Assembly (NCBI GenBank): GCA_018829465.1
Contig: JAHJTN010000005.1
Location: 496,001 to 560,000, forward strand
From: Bacteroidota bacterium
GTDB taxonomy: Bacteria; Bacteroidota; Bacteroidia; Flavobacteriales; Flavobacteriaceae
DNA: 64,000 nucleotides
Direction: 5' to 3'
Positions within the stretch are counted from its first letter, which is position 1. Each line of letters starts with the position of its first letter. The notes beneath the pieces are model-generated. The model was not told the DNA's origin. It searched no databases and saw only the letters and a program-made list of their open reading frames with translations. The position numbers were made by a program, and so were the translations under genes. Below, piece after piece: positions 37,247 to 46,190 of this stretch.

Positions 37247-38215
37247 ATGGCCAGAATTCTTACAGGCATACAAAGTACGGGTACACCCCATTTGGGCAAT
37301 TTGTTGGGCGCCATTTTACCGGCTATTGATATGGCCAAGCAGCCCGGAAATGACTCCTTTCTTTTTATAGCCGATTTACATTCGTTGACGCAAATAAAAG
37401 ATGCCCAAACGCTTCGCAACAACACTTATGCCACCGCTGCGGCCTGGCTAGCCTGCGGGCTCAACCCCAGCGAAACCGTTTTTTACAGACAAAGCGATGT
37501 GCCTCAAGTAACGGAGCTGACTTGGTATCTGAATTGCTTTTTCCCTTACCAAAGACTGACATTGGCACATTCTTTTAAAGACAAAGCAGACAGACTCGAA
37601 GATGTAAATACCGGTTTGTTTGATTATCCCATGCTGATGGCCGCAGATATTTTGTTGTACGACGCAGAGATTGTACCGGTCGGAAAAGACCAATTGCAAC
37701 ATTTGGAGATTACCCGGGATGTAGCCGCGCGCTTCAACCATCAAATGGGCGAAACCTTTGTGTTGCCGCAAGCCAAACTGCAAGACCAAAGCATGTATGT
37801 GCCCGGAACTGATGGCGAAAAAATGAGTAAATCTAGAGACAACCTCATCAATATATTTTTGACAGACAAGGCATTGCGAAAGCAAATAATGGGTATCCAA
37901 ACAGACAGCACCCCTATGGAAGCGCCCAAAAATCCGGAAACTTGTAACGTTTTTGCACTGTATAAATTACTGGCTGATGAAAGCCAAACCGCGCACATGC
38001 GCCAACAATACATACAAGGTGGTTTTGGTTACGGCCATGCCAAACAAGCACTCTACGAACTCATCCTTGAGCGATTTGGTGAAGCCAGAAGAAAATTTGC
38101 CGATTATATGGCTCACCGCCACCTGATAGACAAGGCGTTGGCCATAGGTGCAGAAAGGGCAGAAGCCGTGGCTGAAAGCGTTCTCAAACGCGTGCGCAGC
38201 AGGTTGGGTTATTAG
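37247..38215 (+). CDS. trpS: Tryptophanyl-tRNA synthetase
   Basis: 322 residues, usual bacterial length. Class I signature GIQSTGTPHLGNLLG (HIGH-like) at residues 7-21 and KMSKS in GEKMSKSRDN. DQLQHLEITRDVAARFN is the conserved tRNA-Trp synthetase block. The 3' end overlaps that of the convergent PiT gene by four bases. Confidence 0.97.
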   Translation: MARILTGIQSTGTPHLGNLLGAILPAIDMAKQPGNDSFLFIADLHSLTQIKDAQTLRNNTYATAAAWLACGLNPSETVFYRQSDVPQVTELTWYLNCFFPYQRLTLAHSFKDKADRLEDVNTGLFDYPMLMAADILLYDAEIVPVGKDQLQHLEITRDVAARFNHQMGETFVLPQAKLQDQSMYVPGTDGEKMSKSRDNLINIFLTDKALRKQIMGIQTDSTPMEAPKNPETCNVFALYKLLADESQTAHMRQQYIQGGFGYGHAKQALYELILERFGEARRKFADYMAHRHLIDKALAIGAERAEAVAESVLKRVRSRLGY

Positions 38216-40488
38216 TATTCTTTGGATGTGGCTTCTCTGGCCACCCTGTCTTCTTTGTAATAGAGCGCAATCAAATCGAGCACTGTTTTCATGAGTTCTT
38301 TGGTTTCCAGAAGCATACTAAAAAACAACATCGAGTTTTTAGGATTTGCATCTTCTTTTCGGGTGCGCGCCACTTGGCGGTCAATTTTTTGAGAAACAGA
38401 TTCCAACAGATCTACTTGTTCTTCAAAAATAACACTGATTCGGCTAAATGCTTTTTTATCAAAAATATTTGAAACATCTTCGAAGAGACTTTTCAATTGG
38501 TTTTCGAGTTCTTTGAGTTCTTTTATTTGGTTAAACCGAAGACTTTTGTGATTGTTTTGTACATGATCCAACCCTTTGGCAGAAATAAAGTCTAAAGAGC
38601 GTGATATATTCTGCAAATGTTCCAATATCAAGATGTAAACCCGACTGACCCCAACAGAAGATTCTTCGAGGTTTTGAATAATGAAAAAAGTATCGTTTCT
38701 AAGCCGTTCTATATCTTCCTTGAGTTTTTCCGCATTTTTCTGCGCCAGTTTGAGTTCCTTCACATCATTGAGCGAAAGTCCTCTTACCGTCAGTGAAAAG
38801 ATTTCGTGGCTGCGTTCTAAAACCCTGACAACGTTTCCTGTACTTTCTTCAATTACGCCTTTGATGTTTTTGCTCTCGGTGATGCGCAATTTTTCTTCCA
38901 GTTGTTTGGATTTTAAAAAACTACGGTGTTTTATAAAACTTCTCAACAGAACTGCAAAAGTGATTACGGATAAGACCACAACGGCCTGAAATCCTATAAA
39001 ATATATACTGAGCGCTAACAAGCCTGCAGCTGTAAAAGAAACCATGGCGGTCACAAAAAACCCTCCCAAAACCTTCAACACGCCGGACACACGAAAAACC
39101 GCACTGTCTCTGCTCCAAGCCCGATCTGCCATTGAAGTACCCATAGCCACCATAAAGGTGATATAGGTGGTGGACAAAGGAAGCTGTCGATCTGTAGCCA
39201 TCGATATCAGCAAACTGGCCACAACCAAGTTTACAGAGGCCCGAATCAAATCGAAAGCGGGTAATTCCTTGGCTTTGGCTTTGGCCAAATTGACTTTGGG
39301 TAATTTAAAACGTTGGTCTATAATTTCTACGGATCGCTGCGACATGACTTTTCTGAAGGAAGTCGAAATGTCTATGCCAACACGCACGATGTATCTGGAG
39401 AGATAATTGGCCTTGAAGCGTTCTTCTGTATCGGACTGGCTAGATAAATCGACCGAAGTTTTCAGTACATAGCGCGCTTTTTTGGAAAACCACAATGTGC
39501 CCACCATGATGAGGCCGGCCAAAACCAGTATCCAAGTGTTGGTAAAAACACCTTCTGAGAGCGGTCCCATAGAAAAATCTTGCAAGGGCATTCCGGAGTC
39601 ATTCCAAAGCATAAATGCCTGATAGGCTGCCAAAGGCACACCAATGAAGTTGACCAAATCATTTCCGGCAAAAGCGATGGCGAGTGAAAAAGTACCCGTC
39701 AACACTACAATTTTATAGATATTTACTTTAAAATACCCGGCCAAAAAAATAGAAAGCAGCGTAAAAAACACCCACGCGCCAAAAACCAATAGCAGTAAAT
39801 TTTGTGAGATAAAAACATTGTTTTGCGTAAAACCCGAAAGGCTGTTGAGCCCCTTGAAGATGAGGAAATACACAATAGATGTCATCGCCAATCCGCCAAA
39901 AATTCCGGCCATCAAAGGTGGCTTTTGCTCGAAGTGAAACGTAAAAAAAATGCGCGTGATATATTGTACCAAAGCGCCCACCACAAAAGCGATAACGATG
40001 GAGAAAAAGATACCTAAAATAATGAGCAACGCCTTGTCTGAATTGATGTACGGATACAAATTGAAAAAATTGCCACCGCTTTTAAAACTTTTTATCATCC
40101 CTATCCCGACAGCGGCACCAAGCAATTCAAAAACAATAGAAACCGTTGTAGAGGTAGGAATTCCGATAGAATTAAAAAAATTGAGCATAATCACATCCAC
40201 CACCATGACCGCTACAAAAATGACCATAATCTCGTCGAAGTAGAAAGCCTCCGGATTGAATATGCCTTTGCGGGCTACTTCCATCATGTCGTTGGAAAAA
40301 ACGGCACCGATACAAATACCGATACTGACAATGATGAGAATATTTCTGAATGACGTAACTTTTGAACCGACGGCAGAATTTAGAAAATTGATGGCGTCGT
40401 TGCTCACGCCTACCACCAAATCGGTAATCGCAAAAAACAAGATAATAACCAGTGTATAAACCAATGCAACGTCCATCATTCCGTTCAA
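38212..40488 (-). CDS. PiT-family inorganic phosphate transporter with PhoU-like C-terminal domain
   Basis: 758 residues. The two inverted PiT halves are visible: GVSNDAINFLNSAVGSK with GIPTSTTVSIVFE, and AFAGNDLVNFIGVPLAAYQA with LPLSTTYITFMVAMG. These are cation-coupled phosphate symporters. From about residue 540 a soluble helical region (EEKLRITESKNIKGVIEEST onward) resembles PhoU in length and heptad pattern. Encoded seven bases after the divergent PiT-like gene, so one operon, preceded by Pho-box-like repeats. Confidence 0.88.
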   Translation of the reverse strand: MNGMMDVALVYTLVIILFFAITDLVVGVSNDAINFLNSAVGSKVTSFRNILIIVSIGICIGAVFSNDMMEVARKGIFNPEAFYFDEIMVIFVAVMVVDVIMLNFFNSIGIPTSTTVSIVFELLGAAVGIGMIKSFKSGGNFFNLYPYINSDKALLIILGIFFSIVIAFVVGALVQYITRIFFTFHFEQKPPLMAGIFGGLAMTSIVYFLIFKGLNSLSGFTQNNVFISQNLLLLVFGAWVFFTLLSIFLAGYFKVNIYKIVVLTGTFSLAIAFAGNDLVNFIGVPLAAYQAFMLWNDSGMPLQDFSMGPLSEGVFTNTWILVLAGLIMVGTLWFSKKARYVLKTSVDLSSQSDTEERFKANYLSRYIVRVGIDISTSFRKVMSQRSVEIIDQRFKLPKVNLAKAKAKELPAFDLIRASVNLVVASLLISMATDRQLPLSTTYITFMVAMGTSMADRAWSRDSAVFRVSGVLKVLGGFFVTAMVSFTAAGLLALSIYFIGFQAVVVLSVITFAVLLRSFIKHRSFLKSKQLEEKLRITESKNIKGVIEESTGNVVRVLERSHEIFSLTVRGLSLNDVKELKLAQKNAEKLKEDIERLRNDTFFIIQNLEESSVGVSRVYILILEHLQNISRSLDFISAKGLDHVQNNHKSLRFNQIKELKELENQLKSLFEDVSNIFDKKAFSRISVIFEEQVDLLESVSQKIDRQVARTRKEDANPKNSMLFFSMLLETKELMKTVLDLIALYYKEDRVAREATSKEY

Positions 40489-40494
40489 AAGTGA

Positions 40495-41625
40495 TTAAAA
40501 CAATTCAGAAAAAAATCTGAAAATCTCCGTTCGGATAGATTTGTTGGCCGCCGAGGCCAGTGCCACAGAAATGATAAGCCCAATCATAGCATAGGAGAAG
40601 TCTTTTAAAATGAGTTTGAAAGCCTTATTTTTATGTCTTTTTCCTTTTTTCTTTCTGGAGAGGCTAACAGCTATCTCACGCCCGCCTATGACGCCCAAAA
40701 ATACCCAAGTGGTACTCATGGGCACTGTACTGATAAAGAGTTTGTAAATCAATAAAATAACGTACGTAAAATCTATCAAAGTAGCCGCACGGACATCTGA
40801 AATGCGTATTTTTTCGCTGACTACTTGCTGGATTTTATCGCCCCTGAGGTAAAACAAAAGCCCGAGTCCTACAAAAATAGTGGCTGCGAAAATAAAAAAC
40901 TGGAATCCGGACTGTTGTCGGGGCAGAAAAACTGCAATATTGGCACCGTCTTGCATGATCCAAACAGACCAAAGCGAACCACTGACTACCCATTGAATTA
41001 TCGTCCATGCGCGATGGAACTTTCGCTTTTTAAAAAACCTGCTGATGATGTCATAACTAAAATACCAAACGACGAATGACAGTATAAAAGCCAGTGCGTA
41101 ACCCGATACGCTTTTGCCCACCATGGAGGTAATCCCCGAAGAATCTGCGCTAAAAACGCTCAATAAGAGGAAAGTGGTTGAAACCGGCATGCGCAAGCGG
41201 GTGAGAATCAACAACACCAGTGGCGCAACGATTTGAAAAAAGCTAAAATTTTCAGGATGTGGATATTTGCTGGTCCCATCCGGATTTAACAGGCGCTGGT
41301 AGGTGACATCACCATCAAAATAAAACCAGCTAAAGCTGACGGTGATCAAAAAAATTGCACCTACGTACAGCCACAACATCCACCATTTTTTATCGCCGTT
41401 ACTTTCTATAAATGTGCCTAAAGATTGAATGCTGTCATTGGCAACGGCTGCATAAGCGGCAAAAAGAAAACCGAGCCACATGGCAGATTGCCCGTAACCG
41501 GTCAAAATAGCAGCCAAGACAGTGCCTACAAGGATAACCGACAGGAAAACTTTTTCCCTTGCCAGCGCTTCCAGGAGGTTGAGATAAAATTTGTTTTGCG
41601 ATTTACGTCTGGATTTTACGACCAT
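40495..41625 (-). CDS. Divergent PiT-like membrane permease
   Basis: 376 residues with about ten helices. Weak but ordered PiT motifs: AAVANDSIQSLGTF (for the GAND motif), RMPVSTTFLLLSVFS, DGANIAVFLPRQQ and TVPMSTTWVFLGVIGGREIA. Both halves of the PiT repeat are therefore present, although overall sequence is far from the next gene. It probably transports phosphate or a similar anion, or forms a partner to the larger PiT protein. First gene of the operon. Confidence 0.7.
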   Translation of the reverse strand: MVVKSRRKSQNKFYLNLLEALAREKVFLSVILVGTVLAAILTGYGQSAMWLGFLFAAYAAVANDSIQSLGTFIESNGDKKWWMLWLYVGAIFLITVSFSWFYFDGDVTYQRLLNPDGTSKYPHPENFSFFQIVAPLVLLILTRLRMPVSTTFLLLSVFSADSSGITSMVGKSVSGYALAFILSFVVWYFSYDIISRFFKKRKFHRAWTIIQWVVSGSLWSVWIMQDGANIAVFLPRQQSGFQFFIFAATIFVGLGLLFYLRGDKIQQVVSEKIRISDVRAATLIDFTYVILLIYKLFISTVPMSTTWVFLGVIGGREIAVSLSRKKKGKRHKNKAFKLILKDFSYAMIGLIISVALASAANKSIRTEIFRFFSELF

Positions 41626-41676
41626 GATGTTGCATTAAAACGAGAATTTCAAAGTTCAATCTTACCGCGAAATGAT

Positions 41677-41706
41677 ATGTTAAGTAAATGTTACTAAAAC
41701 ATTAAC
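41677..41706 (-). promoter_or_regulatory. Pho-box-like triple direct repeat upstream of the PiT operon
   Basis: ATGTTAAG (41677), ATGTTACT (41688) and ACATTAAC (41699) are spaced exactly 11 bases, one helical turn, as in PhoB operators. The nearest unit lies about 52 bases upstream of the operon start; GAACTTTG, a variant -7 box, sits between. The unit ATGTTAAG recurs upstream of the TonB receptor. Confidence 0.6.
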
Positions 41707-41737
41707 TCGAAAATCAAATCCTTTTGTTGCAATTGCA

Positions 41738-41772
41738 TAAAAAAGACAAATCCTGAATAATATCCGGGATTT
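41738..41772 (-). terminator. Terminator of the TonB receptor/beta-helix operon
   Basis: On the minus strand AAATCCCG and CAGGATTT pair (one wobble) around a 9-base loop, followed by TGTCTTTTTT. It lies 24 bases after the lipoprotein stop codon. Confidence 0.7.
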
Positions 41773-41795
41773 ATCCTATACAACAAAAATCAAAA

Positions 41796-43091
41796 TTAGA
41801 ATCTTACCCAACCGGCCATCCAGTTGTTTTCAGCTCTAACAGCTCCGATATATGGAGCCGCTTGAAACCAGTCGTCCAAAGTTGTCGGATCTGTAAAGTT
41901 TTCAGTAGAGACACCGATCACAGATTGCGAAAGGGTAATAGGTCCGGTAGTGTTTTTAAGCTCGGGAGTCACAAAAGTGGCCGTAGCATCTGCACTTTCC
42001 AAAACAAAAGGATTTACATTATCAATGATATTGCTTACAATAACAATGTCACCGTTGTTGAAATTGTCCACCGTTTCAGTGTTTTGGATACGCAAGCCGC
42101 GTGAGGCAAATCCTTTAACTATGCCATTGTAGATTTGCGCTTTGGTACCTTCGCGAAGCAATATGCCTTGGTTGCCGCCATCGCCGTCTTCAACACCTAC
42201 TATGGTAATGTTTGACAACAAAGGATTTGAGAAAGGCTCTGCCAATCTGTTTGCACTCAAGTTGTCAGCTTCTATACCTCTGTCTCCTTCAAGTGATGAT
42301 TGTAAAGCTACCCAAAATTGACCTTTACCAACCCAGCCGTCGGTCCAGTCAAAACTGTCGTCTTGTGCGCCAACCGAAACTAAGAATCGAGCATTTACTG
42401 TACCTCCGAAAAATTCAAAACCATCGTCTAGGCCTTGAAAAACTTGAATATTTTCTACTATGGTTTGGTTACCGACACCGTATAGGGAAAGTCCGTTAAA
42501 TTCTGAATCTGCATTGATTTTACCACCTGTAAACTCCAGACGGATAAATCTCAAAATACCGGAGTTATCGGCCGGATCTGTACCGCCGTAAATGGCAGAT
42601 GCCACTTCAGCAGTAGCTGTGGCACCTCTATTGATAGGTGCTTTACCGGCTACAATAAGTCCGCCCCAATCGCCAGCGTTTGGCGTAGTTTTGTTTGAAG
42701 TAAAAACGATGGGTTGTGATGATGTGCCTTCGGCGATTATCTTAGCACCTTGGGCAATCAACAAGAAAGAAAAAACACCGCCTTGGTTACCGGCAATAAT
42801 TCGGGTACCGGCTTGAATGGTAAGCGTGACACCATCTACAACGGTTACACCGCCGATAAGTTCGTAAGTGTTTGCAGATTCCAAGGTCAAGTCTGAAGTG
42901 ATGTTGCCTTGTAATTCTATAATTTCATTTGCAGGTGGTGGTGTGTCTCCACCTCCTGTATCACCACCATTGTTGTTGATGGTGTCTCCTTCGATAACGA
43001 TGCTGTCTATCGACTCATCATTTTCTGTACAAGATTGAAATACTAACGAGGTAGCCAATATCAATCCTAAAAACAATTTAGTAGTTCTCAT
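41796..43091 (-). CDS. Beta-helix lipoprotein, partner of the TonB receptor
   Basis: 431 residues. Lipobox FQSC near residue 21, then TENDESIDS, an acidic export-like patch, and a Gly-rich linker (NNNGGDTGGGDTPPP). The body is built of parallel beta-helix-like rungs (LQGNITSDLTLES, GVTVVDGVTLTIQAG, GGLIVAGKAPINRG). Such lipoproteins are commonly found next to a TonB receptor in Bacteroidota and are presumed to capture the receptor's substrate on the cell surface. Substrate unknown; the phosphate-related context suggests a phosphorus compound. Confidence 0.78.
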   Translation of the reverse strand: MRTTKLFLGLILATSLVFQSCTENDESIDSIVIEGDTINNNGGDTGGGDTPPPANEIIELQGNITSDLTLESANTYELIGGVTVVDGVTLTIQAGTRIIAGNQGGVFSFLLIAQGAKIIAEGTSSQPIVFTSNKTTPNAGDWGGLIVAGKAPINRGATATAEVASAIYGGTDPADNSGILRFIRLEFTGGKINADSEFNGLSLYGVGNQTIVENIQVFQGLDDGFEFFGGTVNARFLVSVGAQDDSFDWTDGWVGKGQFWVALQSSLEGDRGIEADNLSANRLAEPFSNPLLSNITIVGVEDGDGGNQGILLREGTKAQIYNGIVKGFASRGLRIQNTETVDNFNNGDIVIVSNIIDNVNPFVLESADATATFVTPELKNTTGPITLSQSVIGVSTENFTDPTTLDDWFQAAPYIGAVRAENNWMAGWVRF

Positions 43092-43142
43092 TCTGAATGT
43101 AATTTAATTAAGTTAAAAGTTCAATGTATAAGTAGTTGTCAA

Positions 43143-45953
43143 TTAAAATTTATAGATAATGCCAAGGCTTATGTCTGCACCTAGGTCAAATTTGCTTACC
43201 GTTATTTCTCTGCCGATACTTCTCTGGTCTTGATAGCGTTCTATATCCGGATTTAAGAGATTTCTTCCGGCCAACTTCACCACAAAATGGTCGCCAATTT
43301 CGTCTCTGAGTGTAAAATTGAGCGTAGCAAAACCTTTTTCGTAAACATCATCTACTTCGTTTCCGCCGGCAGCGTAGATGCGGTCATCAAAATAATTGAC
43401 GTCAAGCGTGGTGCTGAGGTTGTGCTTGCCAAATTGTTTTACATAATTGATATCTGCATTTAAAAGAAAGGGTGAGGCACCTTGCAGTTTTCTAGTCAAA
43501 TTGGTTGGTGCTATGCTGGCGCCGTTGCCAATGGTTACCTCCGGGTCTATGTCCACTTCCGTAAACATGGCCGTAGCATTAAACCCAAAGTACAAATCAT
43601 TCCAAAGGCTATATTCTGAACCGCCCAATAATTTGCTGAGCTTTTGGCGATACTCAACTTCTACACCCGCTACCAACGCTTCGTTAGAGTTGACAAAAGA
43701 AACATTGTTGTTTACAGATGCTACCCGAACTTTTTCGATAGGCGAATCCAGATATTTAAAAAAAGCAGTGGCAGATATAATTTCGGACCTATCTGGGAAA
43801 TACTCCCACTTAAAATCTACATTAAAATTGTCGGACTGTTCCAACAACACGTTTCCTAAAGTGGATTCGTTAATTTCTTCATCGAGAAAAGGTGCCACTT
43901 CGGTAAAAAGAGGTAAGGTAACCGTTTGGCTGGCAGCAAAGCGCAGGTTACTTTTTTCGTTCAAAATATATTTGACGCTAAGGCTGGGAAGGTAGAATTC
44001 TTCATCAATAGTTTCTACTTCCGTCACACCCACCAGACCTTCCGGTGCAAAAAACACACGTTGTCTGTAATCTTCAACTCGAAGGCCGGCATTCACTGTA
44101 AGTCTGTCTGAAAATTGGTATTCTATGTTTGCAAAAGAAGCATGATTTCTCAAATCGGCTTTGTAGGAATTGGTCGGTCTGACAAACTCTTCTACGTGGA
44201 ATATTTTTCGTTCAAAGTTCTCTCTGGAGAGCAAGGCATCCGGATTGAAAAAATCGACAGGAGTAGTGCTTAGTTCATCGAAAAAGATATTGATTTGTTG
44301 CGCGCTAAAATCTCTCGACTTGTCTCTTACATTGAGCCCCAGGGTGAATTTGTGGCGATATACGTCATCTTCATTTTTCCCAAAATTGATATCCACCGAT
44401 ACTCTGGCTGAGTAATCGTTTTCATCTAAATTTTGAAAAAAACGATGGTTGTCAGAGTTGTTGTTGGCACCTACTTTGGAAAACAAAGTTCTGCCGTCCG
44501 GCAATTCCGTAAAAAACAACTGCCGGCGCTCGGGTACATTGCCTGTTGCCCTACTATAAGAGCCTCCGTAGTTAAATTCAAACTTTCTTTGGTCAAAGAA
44601 GTGTTGCCCGGTAAACTGGTGCGTTTGTAGTGTGTTTTGCGAAAAAGTACCCCTTCTTACTTTAAAAATATTGTCTGTGTTTTCTCCGGCTACACCCGAA
44701 ATTTCGCGCATTTCATCTGTGGTGTCGTTTACCAACAATACGGTATAGGCCAATTTGTTGTGAACATCAGTTCTCAAAACAAAACTACCCAGCAAAGTCG
44801 CGTTTGTGCTAAACTCATATTTTTTAAAATCATCGCCAAAGAATGAGGACTGCAAGGTTTCGCCTTGTGCATTGAGCGCCACATCCAAGCCTTCCAATGA
44901 AGCTTTGTGCTGTTGGGAAAAATCGCCGTTGACAATGACATCTAAGCGCGCCTCATCACCCAGCTTAAAACGCTTGCCGGCATTGATGGCTACGTTGAGG
45001 TTGGGGTCTCCAAACCTTTCACTGGGGTTATACGAGGTGTCAAATTGCCAAATCGGAACTAAACGGCTGTCGTAAATCAAATCGGGAATAGCCCTAAAAG
45101 CTTTCAACAAAGAGGGCGGTCTGCGTGAGCCGTCTTCCACACCAAAAAAATCGTACTTACTTCCATTCAATAAAAAGAAATCATTGAAATGTGCGGTTGT
45201 GTTTACACTCGATCCAATTTCAATTTCAAAATATCCGTTACCCGGGTTGTCCTTAGTGTCTATATCGATGCTTGCACCCGCAAAATCTCCATAGAGATGG
45301 GGAGAATAGGTTTTGTAAATTCCGAGATTTTCAACAATGTTCGTAGAAAAAATTTCGAGGTCTATCAACTTCAATTTCGGATCCAAAGAAGGAAGTGGCA
45401 AACCATTCAAATAGGCATTGTTGTAGCGATCCGCTAAGCCCCTAATGTAAAATTTCCCACTCTCGCGGGAAATTCCAGTTGCTTTTGTAAGTCCTGTAGC
45501 CACATCACCCACGCCCTTTCGAGACAACTCTACAGAACCAATTTTAGTCTGCATAATGGTAGCATTCTTCTGTTCTGTCAAGATAGCCGATTCAGATTCG
45601 CGGGTAACAGTAGTCGTAACTTCCACAGCCTCCAACTGAAATGCCCCGGCACCCAATGCCTGATTAATTGTAACTATTTCACCCGCTTTTAGCTGAATAT
45701 CCGGAACCTCTATGGTTTCGTAACCGATAAAACTAAAAACGATGGTGTAGGTACCCGGTGCCAATTCGAAAGAAAAAAGTCCATCCAAATCCGTTGTAGT
45801 ACCTGTAGTTGTGCCCTTAATTTGTACATTCGCAAATGGCAAGGGCTGGTTGTCTGCATCTTTATCTGTCAATTGTCCCTTAAGCGTGGCATTTTGTGCA
45901 AAAGTTGCGAAACCAACTAAAATAAAAAGGTATAGGAATGTATTTTTCATCAT
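43143..45953 (-). CDS. TonB-dependent outer-membrane receptor
   Basis: 936 residues from the ATG at 45953. Signal peptide ends ATFAQ. A CarboxypepD_reg-like domain (LKGQLTDKDADNQPLPFANV) is followed by the plug (KNATIMQTKIGSVELSRKG, KFYIRGLADRYNNAYLNGLP) and a 22-strand barrel ending DLGADISLGIIYKF. It imports a bound ligand with energy from TonB. It is upstream of the beta-helix lipoprotein with 51 bases between, in one operon, and 160 bases upstream of its start is the second Pho-box-like repeat. Confidence 0.92.
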   Translation of the reverse strand: MMKNTFLYLFILVGFATFAQNATLKGQLTDKDADNQPLPFANVQIKGTTTGTTTDLDGLFSFELAPGTYTIVFSFIGYETIEVPDIQLKAGEIVTINQALGAGAFQLEAVEVTTTVTRESESAILTEQKNATIMQTKIGSVELSRKGVGDVATGLTKATGISRESGKFYIRGLADRYNNAYLNGLPLPSLDPKLKLIDLEIFSTNIVENLGIYKTYSPHLYGDFAGASIDIDTKDNPGNGYFEIEIGSSVNTTAHFNDFFLLNGSKYDFFGVEDGSRRPPSLLKAFRAIPDLIYDSRLVPIWQFDTSYNPSERFGDPNLNVAINAGKRFKLGDEARLDVIVNGDFSQQHKASLEGLDVALNAQGETLQSSFFGDDFKKYEFSTNATLLGSFVLRTDVHNKLAYTVLLVNDTTDEMREISGVAGENTDNIFKVRRGTFSQNTLQTHQFTGQHFFDQRKFEFNYGGSYSRATGNVPERRQLFFTELPDGRTLFSKVGANNNSDNHRFFQNLDENDYSARVSVDINFGKNEDDVYRHKFTLGLNVRDKSRDFSAQQINIFFDELSTTPVDFFNPDALLSRENFERKIFHVEEFVRPTNSYKADLRNHASFANIEYQFSDRLTVNAGLRVEDYRQRVFFAPEGLVGVTEVETIDEEFYLPSLSVKYILNEKSNLRFAASQTVTLPLFTEVAPFLDEEINESTLGNVLLEQSDNFNVDFKWEYFPDRSEIISATAFFKYLDSPIEKVRVASVNNNVSFVNSNEALVAGVEVEYRQKLSKLLGGSEYSLWNDLYFGFNATAMFTEVDIDPEVTIGNGASIAPTNLTRKLQGASPFLLNADINYVKQFGKHNLSTTLDVNYFDDRIYAAGGNEVDDVYEKGFATLNFTLRDEIGDHFVVKLAGRNLLNPDIERYQDQRSIGREITVSKFDLGADISLGIIYKF

Positions 45954-46099
45954 TGTATTAATTTTTATTTCTAACAACCCATCAGCATTTATCGAAAATT
46001 TTCGCACCGACATTTTGTTATTTTTATCTGGGGCAAAGAAAGGGCAAGCGCATAAAGTCTGTGTTACTATCAGATTAAACCTGTTTGAACAAAAGATTA

Positions 46100-46133
46100 G
46101 TTAAACGTTATGCGTGTTAAGCGTATGTTAAGC
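46100..46133 (-). promoter_or_regulatory. Pho-box-like direct repeats upstream of the TonB receptor
   Basis: GTGTTAAG (46114) and ATGTTAAG (46125) are 11 bases apart; a third GTTAAAC lies at 46100-46106, out of phase. On the minus strand this reads CTTAACAT, ACG, CTTAACAC. The site is also 58 bases from the divergent dgt start, so it could regulate either gene. Confidence 0.55.
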
Positions 46134-46190
46134 TGAAAATCGGGTCGATTTATCATTATTTTGATGTAATTTGACACCAAAATTTTTGAT

